Part shown: positions 40,066 to 48,228 of the stretch, piece by piece | How positions within the stretch are numbered: the first letter of the stretch is position 1 | Layout: every line of letters starts with the position of its first letter | Assembly (NCBI RefSeq): GCF_900187265.1 | Contig: NZ_LT906450.1 | Location: 2,657,444 to 2,721,443, forward strand | Length of the DNA stretch: 64,000 bases | Source of the DNA: Rhodococcus rhodochrous | Lineage (GTDB): Bacteria; Actinomycetota; Actinomycetes; Mycobacteriales; Mycobacteriaceae | Direction: 5' to 3' | Notes under the pieces: generated by a model | Seen by the model: the letters and a program-made list of their open reading frames with translations, nothing else | The model's database searches: none | Told to the model about the DNA's origin: nothing | Program-made: the position numbers and the translations under genes

Positions 40066-41043
40066 ATGACCGAAGACACCCGAATCACCACCACCGACCC
40101 ACCCGGCCGAGTGCCCTCCACCGGGACCGACACCGTCGTGGAGACCTCGGCCCTGACCAAACGCTACGGCGATCGCGCAGCCGTCGATGCCGTCGATGCC
40201 GTCGACATGACGGTCCGACGCGGCGAGATCTACGGATTCCTCGGCCCCAACGGTGCGGGGAAGACCACGACGCTCCGCATGATCCTCGGCCTGATCCGCC
40301 CGACCTCCGGAACCGTCCGCGTCCTCGGCAGGCCGGCCGGATCCCGCGAAGCATCAGCGTCCACGGGCGCACTCATCGAAGGACCCGGTTTCTTCCCGTA
40401 CCTGTCGGGACGCGCGAACCTCCGCACCCTCGCACGCCATCGCGGGCTGAGCGACCGATCCGTCGAGGAGGTGCTGGCTCGGGTCGGCCTCGTCGATCGA
40501 GGCGGTGACGCGTACAAGTCGTACTCGCTCGGGATGAAGCAACGTCTCGGAGTTGCTGCGGCCCTGCTCGGCGACCCGGAGCTGATCGTGCTCGACGAAC
40601 CCACCAACGGACTCGACCCGAGCGGCATGGCCGATATGCGAGCCCTCATCGTCGAACTCGCCCGGTCCGGGCACACAGTGATTCTGTCGAGTCACCTGCT
40701 CGGCGAGGTCCAGGAGATCTGCGACCGTGTCGGCGTGATCGCGAACGGGCGCCTGGTTCGCGAATCGACCGTCTCCACCCTCCTCGGCGATGCGGTGCTG
40801 AAGGTTCGAGGCACGCCCGTGCACCGGGTGGTCTCGATCGCGTCGGATCTCGCCGGTGAGAATGGGTTCGAGATCGACGGTGACTCGGTGCTGCTGGATC
40901 TGCCGCCCGATCGCGCCCCCGAGGTCGTTCGCGCGCTCGTCGCCGAGGACGTGGACGTGTCGTCGATCGGACCGGCCGAACGCACCCTCGAGGATGTGTT
41001 CTTCGAAATGACCACTGCTTCCACACCCATGAAGGGGGCGTGA
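40066..41043 (+). CDS. ABC transporter ATP-binding protein (DrrA/BcrA type)
   Basis: 325 aa. Walker A 'GFLGPNGAGKTTTLRMILG', signature 'YSLGMKQRLGVAAALLGDPE', Walker B 'LIVLDEPTNGLDPSGM' and H-loop 'VILSSHLLGEVQEICDRVGV'. The C-terminal part beyond the NBD fits the DrrA/BcrA antibiotic exporters. Near the N-terminus a 9-base DNA repeat gives Ala-Val-Asp three times. It pairs with the permease one base downstream and is divergent from the two-component system, as in bacitracin-type stress modules. Confidence 0.93.
   Translation: MTEDTRITTTDPPGRVPSTGTDTVVETSALTKRYGDRAAVDAVDAVDMTVRRGEIYGFLGPNGAGKTTTLRMILGLIRPTSGTVRVLGRPAGSREASASTGALIEGPGFFPYLSGRANLRTLARHRGLSDRSVEEVLARVGLVDRGGDAYKSYSLGMKQRLGVAAALLGDPELIVLDEPTNGLDPSGMADMRALIVELARSGHTVILSSHLLGEVQEICDRVGVIANGRLVRESTVSTLLGDAVLKVRGTPVHRVVSIASDLAGENGFEIDGDSVLLDLPPDRAPEVVRALVAEDVDVSSIGPAERTLEDVFFEMTTASTPMKGA
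40180..40206 (+). repeat. Three tandem 9-bp units in the ABC gene
   Basis: GCCGTCGAT occurs three times in a row (last unit ends in C), encoding AVD-AVD-AVD ahead of Walker A. Homologous proteins usually have one such unit before the strand, so this looks like slippage expansion that keeps the frame. Confidence 0.8.
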
Positions 41044-41044
41044 C

Positions 41045-41938
41045 ATGTCCGCCTCGACACTCCGTTCGCATTCCGACTCCGACTCACTTGTCCTGCGACA
41101 CAACACCGTTGCTCGGAGCTTGCGTGCCGAGCTGTACCGGTTGCGTGCATGGCCGGCGATGTGGGCGACCGTCGGCACGTGGTTCCTGCTCGCGATGGTT
41201 TTCGGCTACGTGTTCCCGTACGTCTCCTACACGACCGGGACGGCCGGGTTCTCCACGGAAGGGGAGCCGACCGAGGCGTTGCTGCGCAGCGTCCTGCCCG
41301 AATCGATCCCCGACGTCCTGGTCCAGGGCACACCGTTGTTCGGTGGCGCGCTCGTGCTCGTCCTGGGTGCCCTCATCGCCGGGAACGGATACAGCTGGGG
41401 GACGTGGAAGACCGTGTTCACCCATGGCCGTCTGCGCCCGACGATCGGCGCCCTGCTCGCTCTTGCGGTGATCGTTGCCGCGATGGTGGTCGTCACCGCT
41501 GTGCTGTGCACGATCGTGTCCGTCTCGCTCGCCGCGATCGAATCGCAACCGCTCACGATGCCGTCGGCCGACGCACTTCTTCGCTCCGCGGGTACGGCGT
41601 ACCTCGTGTTCATGATGTGGGGAACGATCGGCTTCGCGCTCTGCACCTACGCCCGCAGCGCGGCGCTGTCGGTCGGCCTGGGCCTGGTGTGGACTCTCGT
41701 CGTCGAGAATCTGCTGCGAGGGGTCGGCTCCGCGCTGCAGCTCGTCGAGGACGTCACCGCCTTCCTCCCAGGAACCGCCGCCGGATCGCTCGTCGGCGCG
41801 GTGACCGGAGGAGGGGACGGCACACCCGGGGTGGTGGACGTGATCTCGGGACCGAGGGCACTCATCACCGTCACCGCCTACATCGTCGTCGCGGTGGTGA
41901 CCACGGGAGTCCTGGTCCGGAGCAGGGATGTGAACTGA
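41045..41938 (+). CDS. ABC-2-type permease partner
   Basis: 297 aa with six membrane segments, e.g. 'ATVGTWFLLAMVFGYVFPYV', 'GALVLVLGALIAGNGYSWGT', 'LALAVIVAAMVVVTAVLCTI' and 'ALITVTAYIVVAVVTTGVLV'. Starts one base after the ATP-binding protein gene. It has the conserved 'WGTWKTVFTHGRLRPTIGA' segment of ABC exporters for peptides or lipids. Substrate unknown. Confidence 0.88.
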   Translation: MSASTLRSHSDSDSLVLRHNTVARSLRAELYRLRAWPAMWATVGTWFLLAMVFGYVFPYVSYTTGTAGFSTEGEPTEALLRSVLPESIPDVLVQGTPLFGGALVLVLGALIAGNGYSWGTWKTVFTHGRLRPTIGALLALAVIVAAMVVVTAVLCTIVSVSLAAIESQPLTMPSADALLRSAGTAYLVFMMWGTIGFALCTYARSAALSVGLGLVWTLVVENLLRGVGSALQLVEDVTAFLPGTAAGSLVGAVTGGGDGTPGVVDVISGPRALITVTAYIVVAVVTTGVLVRSRDVN

Positions 41939-41992
41939 CCGCAGGGATTCTCGAAGGGATAACCGGAACAGGAGAGGGGTACTCCGTCGAGC

Positions 41993-42403
41993 ATGACGAC
42001 CAGCTCGCGGGGCCCCGGTGATCCGAACCCCGACTACTCGCCGCCCGCGCGGCGTAGCGATACTCCGGTCCCACCATCCGGCGCGACACCGGATCCGGAC
42101 GCTCCCAGCAGGTTGCATCCCGATGTCGCCCGGGGCAAAGGCATCAAGGGCACCCGCACCGGGGCGTTGTGGACCGCACTGCTGGTCGGTGTATTGATCC
42201 TGTTGTTGCTGTTGGTGTTCATCCTTCAGAACCTGGACAGCGTCACCCTCGAATTGTTCGCGTGGGACTTCTCGCTGCCGTTGGGCGTGGCATTGCTGTT
42301 CGCTGCGATCGCCGGAGCGGTGATCGTCGGACTCGCCGGGGGTCTGCGGATCCTGCAGCTCCGCCTCGCTGCCAACCGGCAGCGCGCACGCACCGTCCGG
42401 TAA
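41993..42403 (+). CDS. LapA-domain (DUF1049) membrane protein
   Basis: 136 aa. A Pro/Ser-rich cytoplasmic N-terminus of about 55 residues is followed by two membrane segments, 'ALWTALLVGVLILLLLLVFI' and 'GVALLFAAIAGAVIVGLAGG', joined by 'LQNLDSVTLELFAWDFSLPL', the LapA signature. In other bacteria LapA links to lipopolysaccharide assembly control; in actinobacteria the role is undefined. Confidence 0.85.
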   Translation: MTTSSRGPGDPNPDYSPPARRSDTPVPPSGATPDPDAPSRLHPDVARGKGIKGTRTGALWTALLVGVLILLLLLVFILQNLDSVTLELFAWDFSLPLGVALLFAAIAGAVIVGLAGGLRILQLRLAANRQRARTVR

Positions 42404-42481
42404 GACGGATCCCGACTGCGGTACACCCCCGCCGGCCGCTCTTCCTTCGTAGAGTGAAAGATCTCGAGTGGGGAGAACGCC

Positions 42482-43636
42482 ATGGCCGCCACAGGACCGA
42501 TCGACACCTCTCCTGTGCGCGGTGGGACGGCGGCCACGATCGGCGTCGAAGAGGAATTCGTCCTGGTCGATCCCCGCACCGGCGATCCCATCCTGCGCAG
42601 TCTCGATGTGGTCGAGGCCGGACGCGCACTCGGCATCGAGCTCGAGGTCGAGCTTTCCCCGTGTCAGGTCGAGACCGCCACTGCGGTGTGCACTCACCCG
42701 CAGGACCTACGCGAACAGCTGCGCCGCTCCCGCGCGACGGCGGTGGAGGCCGCGGCGCGCGCAGGATGCCGGCTCGTCGCGGTCGGAACACCGATCTTCG
42801 AACCTCCGAGCGGTGCGGTCACCGGCACGCCTCGTTACCAACGCATGGCACAGCACTATCGTGGTGTCGCCGACGGCGTGATCTGCGGATGCCACGTGCA
42901 TATCGGTGTCGACGACCGTGATCGTGCTGCTCGGATCATCAACTACCTACGACCGTGGCTTCCCACCCTGCTGGCATTGACCGCGAACTCCCCGATCGCC
43001 GACGGTCGGGACACCGGCCATGCCAGCTGGCGCTATCTACGATGGGGGCGCTGGCCGAGCGCGGGGGTGCCTCCGCAGTGCGCTTCGGCCGCGGACTACG
43101 ACGCGGCGGTCGAATCACTACTTACCACCGGAACGATCCTGGATCCCCGAATGATCTATTGGGATGTGCGCATTTCCGCGCATCATCCGACCCTCGAGAT
43201 CCGCATCGCGGATGTCCCTGCGACCGTCGAGGAGACCGTCACGCTGGCCACCTTGGTGTATGCATTGGTCGCCGATGCGACAGCGTCGATCGAACGCGGT
43301 GAGGCGGCGCCGTCGGTCGACCAGGAGCTGCTGCGCGCGGCGTGCTGGAGAGCCGCGCGGGACGGTTTGGCCGGGCACGGCGTCGATCTCGGCTCTGCGC
43401 AGTTGGTTCCGGCTGTCGACCTGATCCGCCGACTGCTCGTGCAGGTCCGGCCGGTCCTGGAGGAACTCGACGCCTATCGTCCCGTGCACGACTCTCTCTC
43501 AGTGACCCTGGACCGAGGCAACGGGGCGATCAGTCAACGTCGCATCATCGAGAGTGGAGGGTCCTTCACCGATGTGGTGACCGACGCAGCTCGGCGCACC
43601 GTGGAGGGCTGCGGGCCCGATCTGCGTCCGTCGTGA
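42482..43636 (+). CDS. YbdK-type carboxylate-amine ligase (glutamate-cysteine ligase 2)
   Basis: 384 aa with GGGGAG upstream of the ATG. GCS2 family: 'TIGVEEEFVLVDPRTGDPI', 'LEVELSPCQVETATAVCTHP', 'GCHVHIGVDDRDRAARIINY' and 'TLEIRIADVPATVEETVTLA'. YbdK proteins show weak glutamate-cysteine ligase activity; in mycothiol/ergothioneine-making actinobacteria the paralogue EgtA supplies gamma-glutamylcysteine. No egt genes are close. An IS5-type element begins 67 bases after the stop. Confidence 0.9.
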   Translation: MAATGPIDTSPVRGGTAATIGVEEEFVLVDPRTGDPILRSLDVVEAGRALGIELEVELSPCQVETATAVCTHPQDLREQLRRSRATAVEAAARAGCRLVAVGTPIFEPPSGAVTGTPRYQRMAQHYRGVADGVICGCHVHIGVDDRDRAARIINYLRPWLPTLLALTANSPIADGRDTGHASWRYLRWGRWPSAGVPPQCASAADYDAAVESLLTTGTILDPRMIYWDVRISAHHPTLEIRIADVPATVEETVTLATLVYALVADATASIERGEAAPSVDQELLRAACWRAARDGLAGHGVDLGSAQLVPAVDLIRRLLVQVRPVLEELDAYRPVHDSLSVTLDRGNGAISQRRIIESGGSFTDVVTDAARRTVEGCGPDLRPS

Positions 43637-43751
43637 CCGCCACGACGGCCGGAGCGCACTGCTTGCGCGCCGACAGGCCCATCGAGGAGCAGACCGTCCT
43701 AAGAGCATGTCTCTTATGGCCTAGATCGTTTGTGCGGCATAATGCACTGCC

Positions 43752-44111
43752 GTGGTCGATGCGTTGTCTTCCCGGCTGGTACCGGATGCGTTGTGGGAGA
43801 TCGTCGAACCGTTGCTGCCCGGATTCCGGGCGCGGCCCCAAGGCGGCGGCCGGGCGGCGATCGATGATCGGGCGGTGTTCACCGCGATCGTCTACGTGCT
43901 CACCAGCGGCTGTGCCTGGCGGCACCTGCCACCGTCGTTCGGGGTCAGCGTTCCGACCGCACACCGCCGCTTCACCACCTGGGTTCGGGCCGGGGTGTTC
44001 GACGAGCTGCACCGCCGGGTCCTCGATCGGCTCGGTGCCGGTGGGGACCTGGACTGGTCCGCCGCGATCCTGGACGCAGCGCACGTGCGGGCGAAAAGGG
44101 GGGCTCTCTGA
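43752..44111 (+). CDS. IS5-type transposase, first frame
   Basis: 119 aa: 'RLVPDALWEIVEPLLPGFRA' and 'TSGCAWRHLPPSFGVSVPTA', the N-terminal DUF4096-like domain, and 'DLDWSAAILDAAHVRAKRG' with the first catalytic Asp. It stops just after AAAAGGGGGG (44094-44103), a slippery run typical for -1 frameshifting in this group. Confidence 0.9.
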   Translation: MVDALSSRLVPDALWEIVEPLLPGFRARPQGGGRAAIDDRAVFTAIVYVLTSGCAWRHLPPSFGVSVPTAHRRFTTWVRAGVFDELHRRVLDRLGAGGDLDWSAAILDAAHVRAKRGAL

Positions 44112-44560
44112 CCGGTCCCAGCCCGGTCGATCGAGGCAAGAACGGCTCGAAGATCCACATCCTCTCCGATGCCGACGGCATTCCCCTCGTCACGGCGGTG
44201 ACCTCGGCGAACACCCACGACAGTGTCATGCTGCAACCCATGGTCGCTGCGATTCCGGCGGTGCGTTCGCGTCGCGGTCCGTGGCGCCGCCGACCCGGCC
44301 GGTTGCGGGCGGACAAGGGTTACGACTATCCCGTGCACCGCCGGTGGCTGCGGGCCCGGGGCATCGTTCCGCGGATCGCCCGCCGCGGCGTCGACAGCAG
44401 CGAACGCCTCGGCCGTTACCGGTGGAAGATCGAACGCACCCTGGCTTGGCTGAGCGGCTATCGCCGGCTGACGATGCGCTACGAACGTCACGGTGAGAAC
44501 TTTGCTTCCTTTCTCCAACTCGCCGCTGCGCTGACCTGCTTCAAGAAACTCACCAAATGA
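44099..44560 (+). CDS. IS5-type transposase, second frame (-1 frameshift product)
   Basis: Given from the slippery run; there is no independent start at its head. Reads 'TGPSPVDRGKNGSKIHILSD' and '[20 protein letters not shown]' (second catalytic Asp), 'RYRWKIERTLAWLSGYRRL' (catalytic Glu) to the stop at 44560. Together with the first frame it makes a full DDE transposase. Confidence 0.88.
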   Translation, partial: GGSLTGPSPVDRGKNGSKIHILSDADGIPLVTAVTSANTHDSVMLQPMVAAIPAVRSRRGPWRRRPGRLRADKGYDYPVHRRWLRARGIVPRIARRGVDSSERLGRYRWKIERTLAWLSGYRRLTMRYERHGENFASFLQLAAALTCFKKLTK

Positions 44561-44625
44561 GACATGCTCTTAGCCTCGAAAGAGGAAGATTCCGTGCAGT
44601 AACACCACCGTGCATGGGAGCAGAG

Positions 44626-45153
44626 ATGCCCGATCACACCGTTTCCTCGACCCCGGTCGCACCGCCGAACGATGCCTCCCGGACGCAACTCGTGCAGTGG
44701 GCGATCGGGCGCAGCAGCGCCCAGGATCTCGACAGTCTGCGCAACTTCTGGACCGCCGACACCACCGTGCATTTCCCTACCGGGACATGTCACGGCCGCG
44801 CCGAGGTCGTGGCCTACTTCGAAGAGGTCTTCGCCGCTCTCGCCGACTTCACCCTCGAGATCGTCTCGGCCGCCGAGTCCGGACATGATGTCCTCGTCCA
44901 CTGGCATCTGACCGGGCAGCACGTCGGTACCTTCATGGGCATCGCCGGCACAGGGCGACATATCGACCTCGAGGGATTCGACCACTTCGTCATCGAGAAC
45001 GGACACGTCGTCACCAACACCGTGCGCTACGACCAAATGGAGTTCGCCCGACAGATCACGTTGCTACCGGCCGACGGATCGATTGCCGATCGCGCATTGA
45101 AGGCGGCCTTCAATGCCACGACTCGTGTCAGGCACCTCGCCCGCAAGCGGTAG
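44626..45153 (+). CDS. SnoaL/NTF2-like protein
   Basis: 175 aa from the ATG at 44626; upstream in-frame codons come from the IS end. Cone-shaped alpha+beta fold: 'AIGRSSAQDLDSLRNFWTAD' and 'TCHGRAEVVAYFEEVFAALA', 'VLVHWHLTGQHVGTFMGIAG' and 'EGFDHFVIENGHVVTNTVRY'. Small polyketide-cyclase-like or ketosteroid-isomerase-like proteins often detoxify or isomerise hydrophobic ligands. Role unknown. Its native promoter may have been displaced by the IS 57 bases upstream. Confidence 0.85.
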   Translation: MPDHTVSSTPVAPPNDASRTQLVQWAIGRSSAQDLDSLRNFWTADTTVHFPTGTCHGRAEVVAYFEEVFAALADFTLEIVSAAESGHDVLVHWHLTGQHVGTFMGIAGTGRHIDLEGFDHFVIENGHVVTNTVRYDQMEFARQITLLPADGSIADRALKAAFNATTRVRHLARKR

Positions 45154-45185
45154 ACGCACCGACGGTTTCCACGGCGTCACGACCG

Positions 45186-45599
45186 CTACCTGCGTGTGCG
45201 ATCCACTGCGTCGATCACGAGAGCAATCCCGATGCCGAACATCCACACGTCCTTGGCGACGGCGGTGCCGTCCTGGGTGGGTCGGATCGAGCCGCGCTCG
45301 TGCATACCGGGGGTTTTCCAGTACATGGTCAACAACCCGCCACTGAAGGCGGCGAGTGCGGTTCCGGCAAGCGCTGAGGGTACGAAGGGTGCGAGGAGTG
45401 CTGCGCCGAGGGCGGTTTCGGCTGCAGAGATCGTCTTTCCGAAAGTTTCGGGACGCATCGTCCGTACAGCGGGAACAGCGTTGGCGGCCATGCCCTGTAA
45501 CCCGGCGGCAGCCTCGGACGGCAGTGCTCGCTTACCGAGTCCCGAATTGAGAATGAACGCGCCGGTGGTCAGGCGCAGGGGAAGATGACTCACTCTCAT
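45186..45599 (-). CDS. DoxX-like membrane protein
   Basis: 137 aa from the ATG at 45599 (GAGGAG upstream). Four membrane segments: 'LRLTTGAFILNSGLGKRAL', 'ISAAETALGAALLAPFVPS', 'AGTALAAFSGGLLTMYWKTP' and 'DVWMFGIGIALVIDAVDR'. Typical of small DoxX/DUF-type membrane proteins; DoxX in mycobacteria joins oxidative-stress membrane complexes. Convergent with the SnoaL-like gene. Confidence 0.8.
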   Translation of the reverse strand: MRVSHLPLRLTTGAFILNSGLGKRALPSEAAAGLQGMAANAVPAVRTMRPETFGKTISAAETALGAALLAPFVPSALAGTALAAFSGGLLTMYWKTPGMHERGSIRPTQDGTAVAKDVWMFGIGIALVIDAVDRTRR

Positions 45600-45826
45600 A
45601 GCTTTCTCCTCTGTGCGTGAGGTCGAACGTCGGCTGAAGCATCGGAGCACTTCGATCATCTCGCGCTCGACCGGCAGCCGCCACCCTGTCGGTACCAGGA
45701 CGTCGACGGCGGGTCGGGCTCCGGCCGCGCGACGAATACATTGGCGTCCACGTCGGTCTCGGCCACGATATCGACCCCGTCCACGTGGGGAACACTCCCC
45801 GGAACCAACGAACAGAGGATCGAGAA

Positions 45827-46495
45827 TTGAACGCGAAGTTCGACAGCGAGATCCGTCAGCGCTACCTCGCTGTGGATACAGCCAACGTCGCCGACGTGCT
45901 CGACACACTGGGACTGACGAACCAGGGACTCGCCGCAGAATTCGCTGCCGTGTCGGGCACACGTCTGGCGGGCTGGGCCTACACCATCGCCGGCCGGATG
46001 CAGTACTACGAAGGCGGCGGTGACCCGATGAAGATGGAAGCCTGCAATGGCATCGGGCCTGACGAGATCTCGGTGTGGAGTGGAAACGGTGAGGGAATCT
46101 GCTACTTCGGTGAACTCATCGCGGTTGGTATGAAGGAGCAGGGATCTGTGGGGGCACTCGTCGACGGCGGTGTGCGCGATGTCCGGTGGTTGAACGAACA
46201 TGAGATCCCCGTGTTCGCCCGGTATCACACGTCGGTGCAGTCGATCGGACGCTGGAAGGTCACTTCATATCAGGAATCCGTTTCGTTGAGGGGCGCGACC
46301 TCGACCTGGGTCACGGTCGATCCCGGTGACTTCGTCGTTGCAGACGAGGACGGAGCTGTGGTGATTCCGCAGCAATACATCGGACGGGTCCTCGAGGAGG
46401 CCGAGCGTTTGACGGCGACCGAAGTGAAGATCCGGGAGGCGTTGGCGGCAGGCGACTCGCTGAGCGAATGCCTGGCGAAGTTCGGCCGCGTCTGA
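45827..46495 (+). CDS. RraA/HMG-aldolase-family protein
   Basis: 222 aa from a TTG at 45827 (AGAGGA upstream), which aligns with the usual family start 'IRQRYLAVDTANVADVLDTL'; a GTG at 45785 would add 14 residues. Core motifs: 'SVGALVDGGVRDVRWLNEHE' with the substrate Arg/Asp of 4-hydroxy-4-methyl-2-oxoglutarate aldolase, and 'VDPGDFVVADEDGAVVIPQQ'. Family members cleave such aldols or regulate RNase E; in actinobacteria the enzymatic role in aromatic catabolism is more likely. Confidence 0.88.
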   Translation: MNAKFDSEIRQRYLAVDTANVADVLDTLGLTNQGLAAEFAAVSGTRLAGWAYTIAGRMQYYEGGGDPMKMEACNGIGPDEISVWSGNGEGICYFGELIAVGMKEQGSVGALVDGGVRDVRWLNEHEIPVFARYHTSVQSIGRWKVTSYQESVSLRGATSTWVTVDPGDFVVADEDGAVVIPQQYIGRVLEEAERLTATEVKIREALAAGDSLSECLAKFGRV

Positions 46496-46530
46496 TTCCC
46501 TGGCTCCTCTTTACCTGCTACTACCGTTGG

Positions 46531-47541
46531 TCAGGAGCCGAGCATTTCCTCGAGGTCATCGAGCACGAGCATCGCGCCTGTCGGACCCAGTGCGAGGAAC
46601 CATGTTTCGTCGCTCACGCGCGTCGCCCGCCCGTCTTCGACCGCTGCGAGTTCATTCCAGAGTGGGCCTGCGATGACCGCCGCTTCGCCGGTGTCCTCAG
46701 GTCGGCCGTAACTGGTGTAGAAGATGCGGTCGCCCTCTGCCTGGGTGATGGTCTCGGGGCTGACCTCGACGGCCAGCTCGTCGACATCCTGCAGAGGCGG
46801 CCTGGGCAACCCCACGTCCTGAAGGATGACGCCGATGAACGAGAGGTTTCCGTACAGCCGGATCTTCCCGGACATGAACCGGACGAGGGAGATTGTCGGC
46901 GGCGTCCCGTCGAGCGAGGCACGGATGTCGTCGGCGCGTCGTTGGTAGTTGTTGAGCACCTCGACGGCTTCGTTCTCCTCGCCGACCGCGTCGGCGACGA
47001 GCAGGAAGTTCTCCTTCCACGGAAACCCGGGTCGGATGGCGAAGACGGTCGGTGCGATCTGCGAAAGTTGGGGGTAGAGCTGGTCCGCTCGGAGCTTCGA
47101 ACCCAGGATCAGATCCGGCTCGAGCGCCGCGATGGCTTCGAGATCGAGGTTGTTGATCGTGCCGACATCGGCAACGCCATCGAGCTTGTCGGCCAGGTAC
47201 GACGGTTGTCCGGCCGCGCTTTCGGGGTTCGCAAGACCGACCGGGGTGATACCGAGCGACAGAACATCGTCGAGTTCGCCACCATCGAGCACGACCACCC
47301 GGGTGGGTTTGCTTTCGAGAACCGTCTCGCCGAGCGCGTGGGTGACGGTGCGGGGGAAGACACCCGGATCGGCGTCGCTGCCGAGCTTTGCTGTTTCGGT
47401 GTCGGCCGTAGCGAAGAGCGCACCTCCCGTGGCCACGTCTGCGTTTCCGGCAGGTTGATTCTGGGGCTCCGACGTGCCGCAGGAGGCGAGAAACGTGATC
47501 GCTAGAGCTGCGGCACTCACACGGCGCCAGATCTTGTGCAT
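46531..47541 (-). CDS. Iron-siderophore ABC transporter substrate-binding lipoprotein
   Basis: 336 aa. Lipoprotein signal 'AAALAITFLASCGTSEP' with lipobox LASC. Type III periplasmic-binding fold: 'RTVTHALGETVLESKPTRV', 'GELDDVLSLGITPVGLANPE' , 'NLDLEAIAALEPDLILGSKL' and 'AEGDRIFYTSYGRPEDTGEA'. Binds ferric siderophore at the cell surface. No permease or ATPase is adjacent, so it must use one encoded elsewhere; promoter region not obvious for an iron-box. Confidence 0.92.
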   Translation of the reverse strand: MHKIWRRVSAAALAITFLASCGTSEPQNQPAGNADVATGGALFATADTETAKLGSDADPGVFPRTVTHALGETVLESKPTRVVVLDGGELDDVLSLGITPVGLANPESAAGQPSYLADKLDGVADVGTINNLDLEAIAALEPDLILGSKLRADQLYPQLSQIAPTVFAIRPGFPWKENFLLVADAVGEENEAVEVLNNYQRRADDIRASLDGTPPTISLVRFMSGKIRLYGNLSFIGVILQDVGLPRPPLQDVDELAVEVSPETITQAEGDRIFYTSYGRPEDTGEAAVIAGPLWNELAAVEDGRATRVSDETWFLALGPTGAMLVLDDLEEMLGS

Positions 47542-47584
47542 GAGGGGAGGCTACCCTGTGTGCTTCGGCGGAGATAGCTCTCCA

Positions 47585-47668
47585 CGGTCCCGTGATAGTG
47601 AACCCGTGCCTCTGGTAGAAGGCCAGCTCTGAGGGATTCTGCTCGTTGACATCCAAGGTGAGATCCGG
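47585..47668 (-). pseudogene. C-terminal remnant of a GNAT acetyltransferase
   Basis: Minus-strand reading gives 'DLTLDVNEQNPSELAFYQRH' then 'GFTITGPW', the highly typical last beta-alpha-beta of GNAT N-acetyltransferases. A TGA lies just upstream in the same frame and no N-terminal GNAT motif is nearby, so this is a relic. Confidence 0.75.
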
Positions 47669-47751
47669 TCATTCGCCGAGGCTGGGCTCAACATATGCGA
47701 CAAGCAGGGCATCAGCACTCCGCTTCACGAGGCCGCAGGTACTGTCACGAG

Positions 47752-48228
47752 GTGACCGATCGCCGAAAGATCCTCTACGTCGACCTCGACAACACGCTGG
47801 TCCACTTCAAGTCCGGAATCGATCGGCTCGGCGCTGACGACTTCCAGGAGTACCAGGACCGCTACGACGAGGCGCCCGGGATCTTCGCGCTGATGGATCC
47901 CATCGACGGTGCCGTCGAAGCATTCACACTCCTGGCCGAACACTTCGATGCGTACATACTCTCGACTGCTCCGTGGAAGAACCCGTCGGCGTGGTCGGAC
48001 AAGCTGCTGTGGGTGCAGAAGCATTTCGGCATCGAGCCCACCTCCGTCGCCTACAAGCGGTTGATCCTGTCGCACCACAAGAACCTCAATCACGGAGACT
48101 TCCTGGTCGACGACCGCGACCACAATGGCGCGAAGGACTTCACCGGTGAACTGGTCAAATTCGGCAGCGCCGAGTTCCCCGACTGGGGAGTGTCCGATAA
48201 ACGGTGGATCCGGCCTGGCATCGGTTAG
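47752..48228 (+). CDS. 5'(3')-deoxyribonucleotidase (NT5C type), 3' end replaced by IS sequence
   Basis: 158 aa from the GTG at 47752; an ATG at 47695 is an alternative. HAD-fold motifs: 'ILYVDLDNTLVHFKSG' (nucleophile DxD), 'YILSTAPWKNPSAWSDKLLW', 'KRLILSHHKNLNHGDFLVDD' and 'RDHNGAKDF'. Dephosphorylates nucleoside monophosphates. An IS256-type element is inserted at codon 145: the last 13 residues (GVSDKRWIRPGIG) are encoded by the IS end. Removing the element and one 8-bp duplication restores 'DAVTAHLLAAVGS' and a TAG at 49598-49600. Confidence 0.88.
   Translation: MTDRRKILYVDLDNTLVHFKSGIDRLGADDFQEYQDRYDEAPGIFALMDPIDGAVEAFTLLAEHFDAYILSTAPWKNPSAWSDKLLWVQKHFGIEPTSVAYKRLILSHHKNLNHGDFLVDDRDHNGAKDFTGELVKFGSAEFPDWGVSDKRWIRPGIG

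Larger units (their letters stand above)
43703..44569 (+). mobile_element. IS5-family-type insertion sequence, copy 1 (867 bp)
   Basis: Ends are GAGCATGTCTC at 43703 and GAGACATGCTC ending at 44569, perfect inverted repeats; in this copy flanking bases extend the symmetry (CTAA/TTAG), which may include a short target duplication. It contains a transposase in two overlapping frames. A nearly identical copy of the same length is at 53237-54103. Inserted between the ligase and SnoaL-like genes without breaking either. Confidence 0.93.

Noticed and set aside
41084..42697. 537-codon minus-strand frame opposite the ABC permease and LapA-like genes
   Set aside because: Spans several real genes and intergenic DNA, with no start signal or family pattern.
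43637..43702. Damage to the YbdK-type gene by the IS
   Set aside because: The ligase frame ends normally 66 bases before the IS end.
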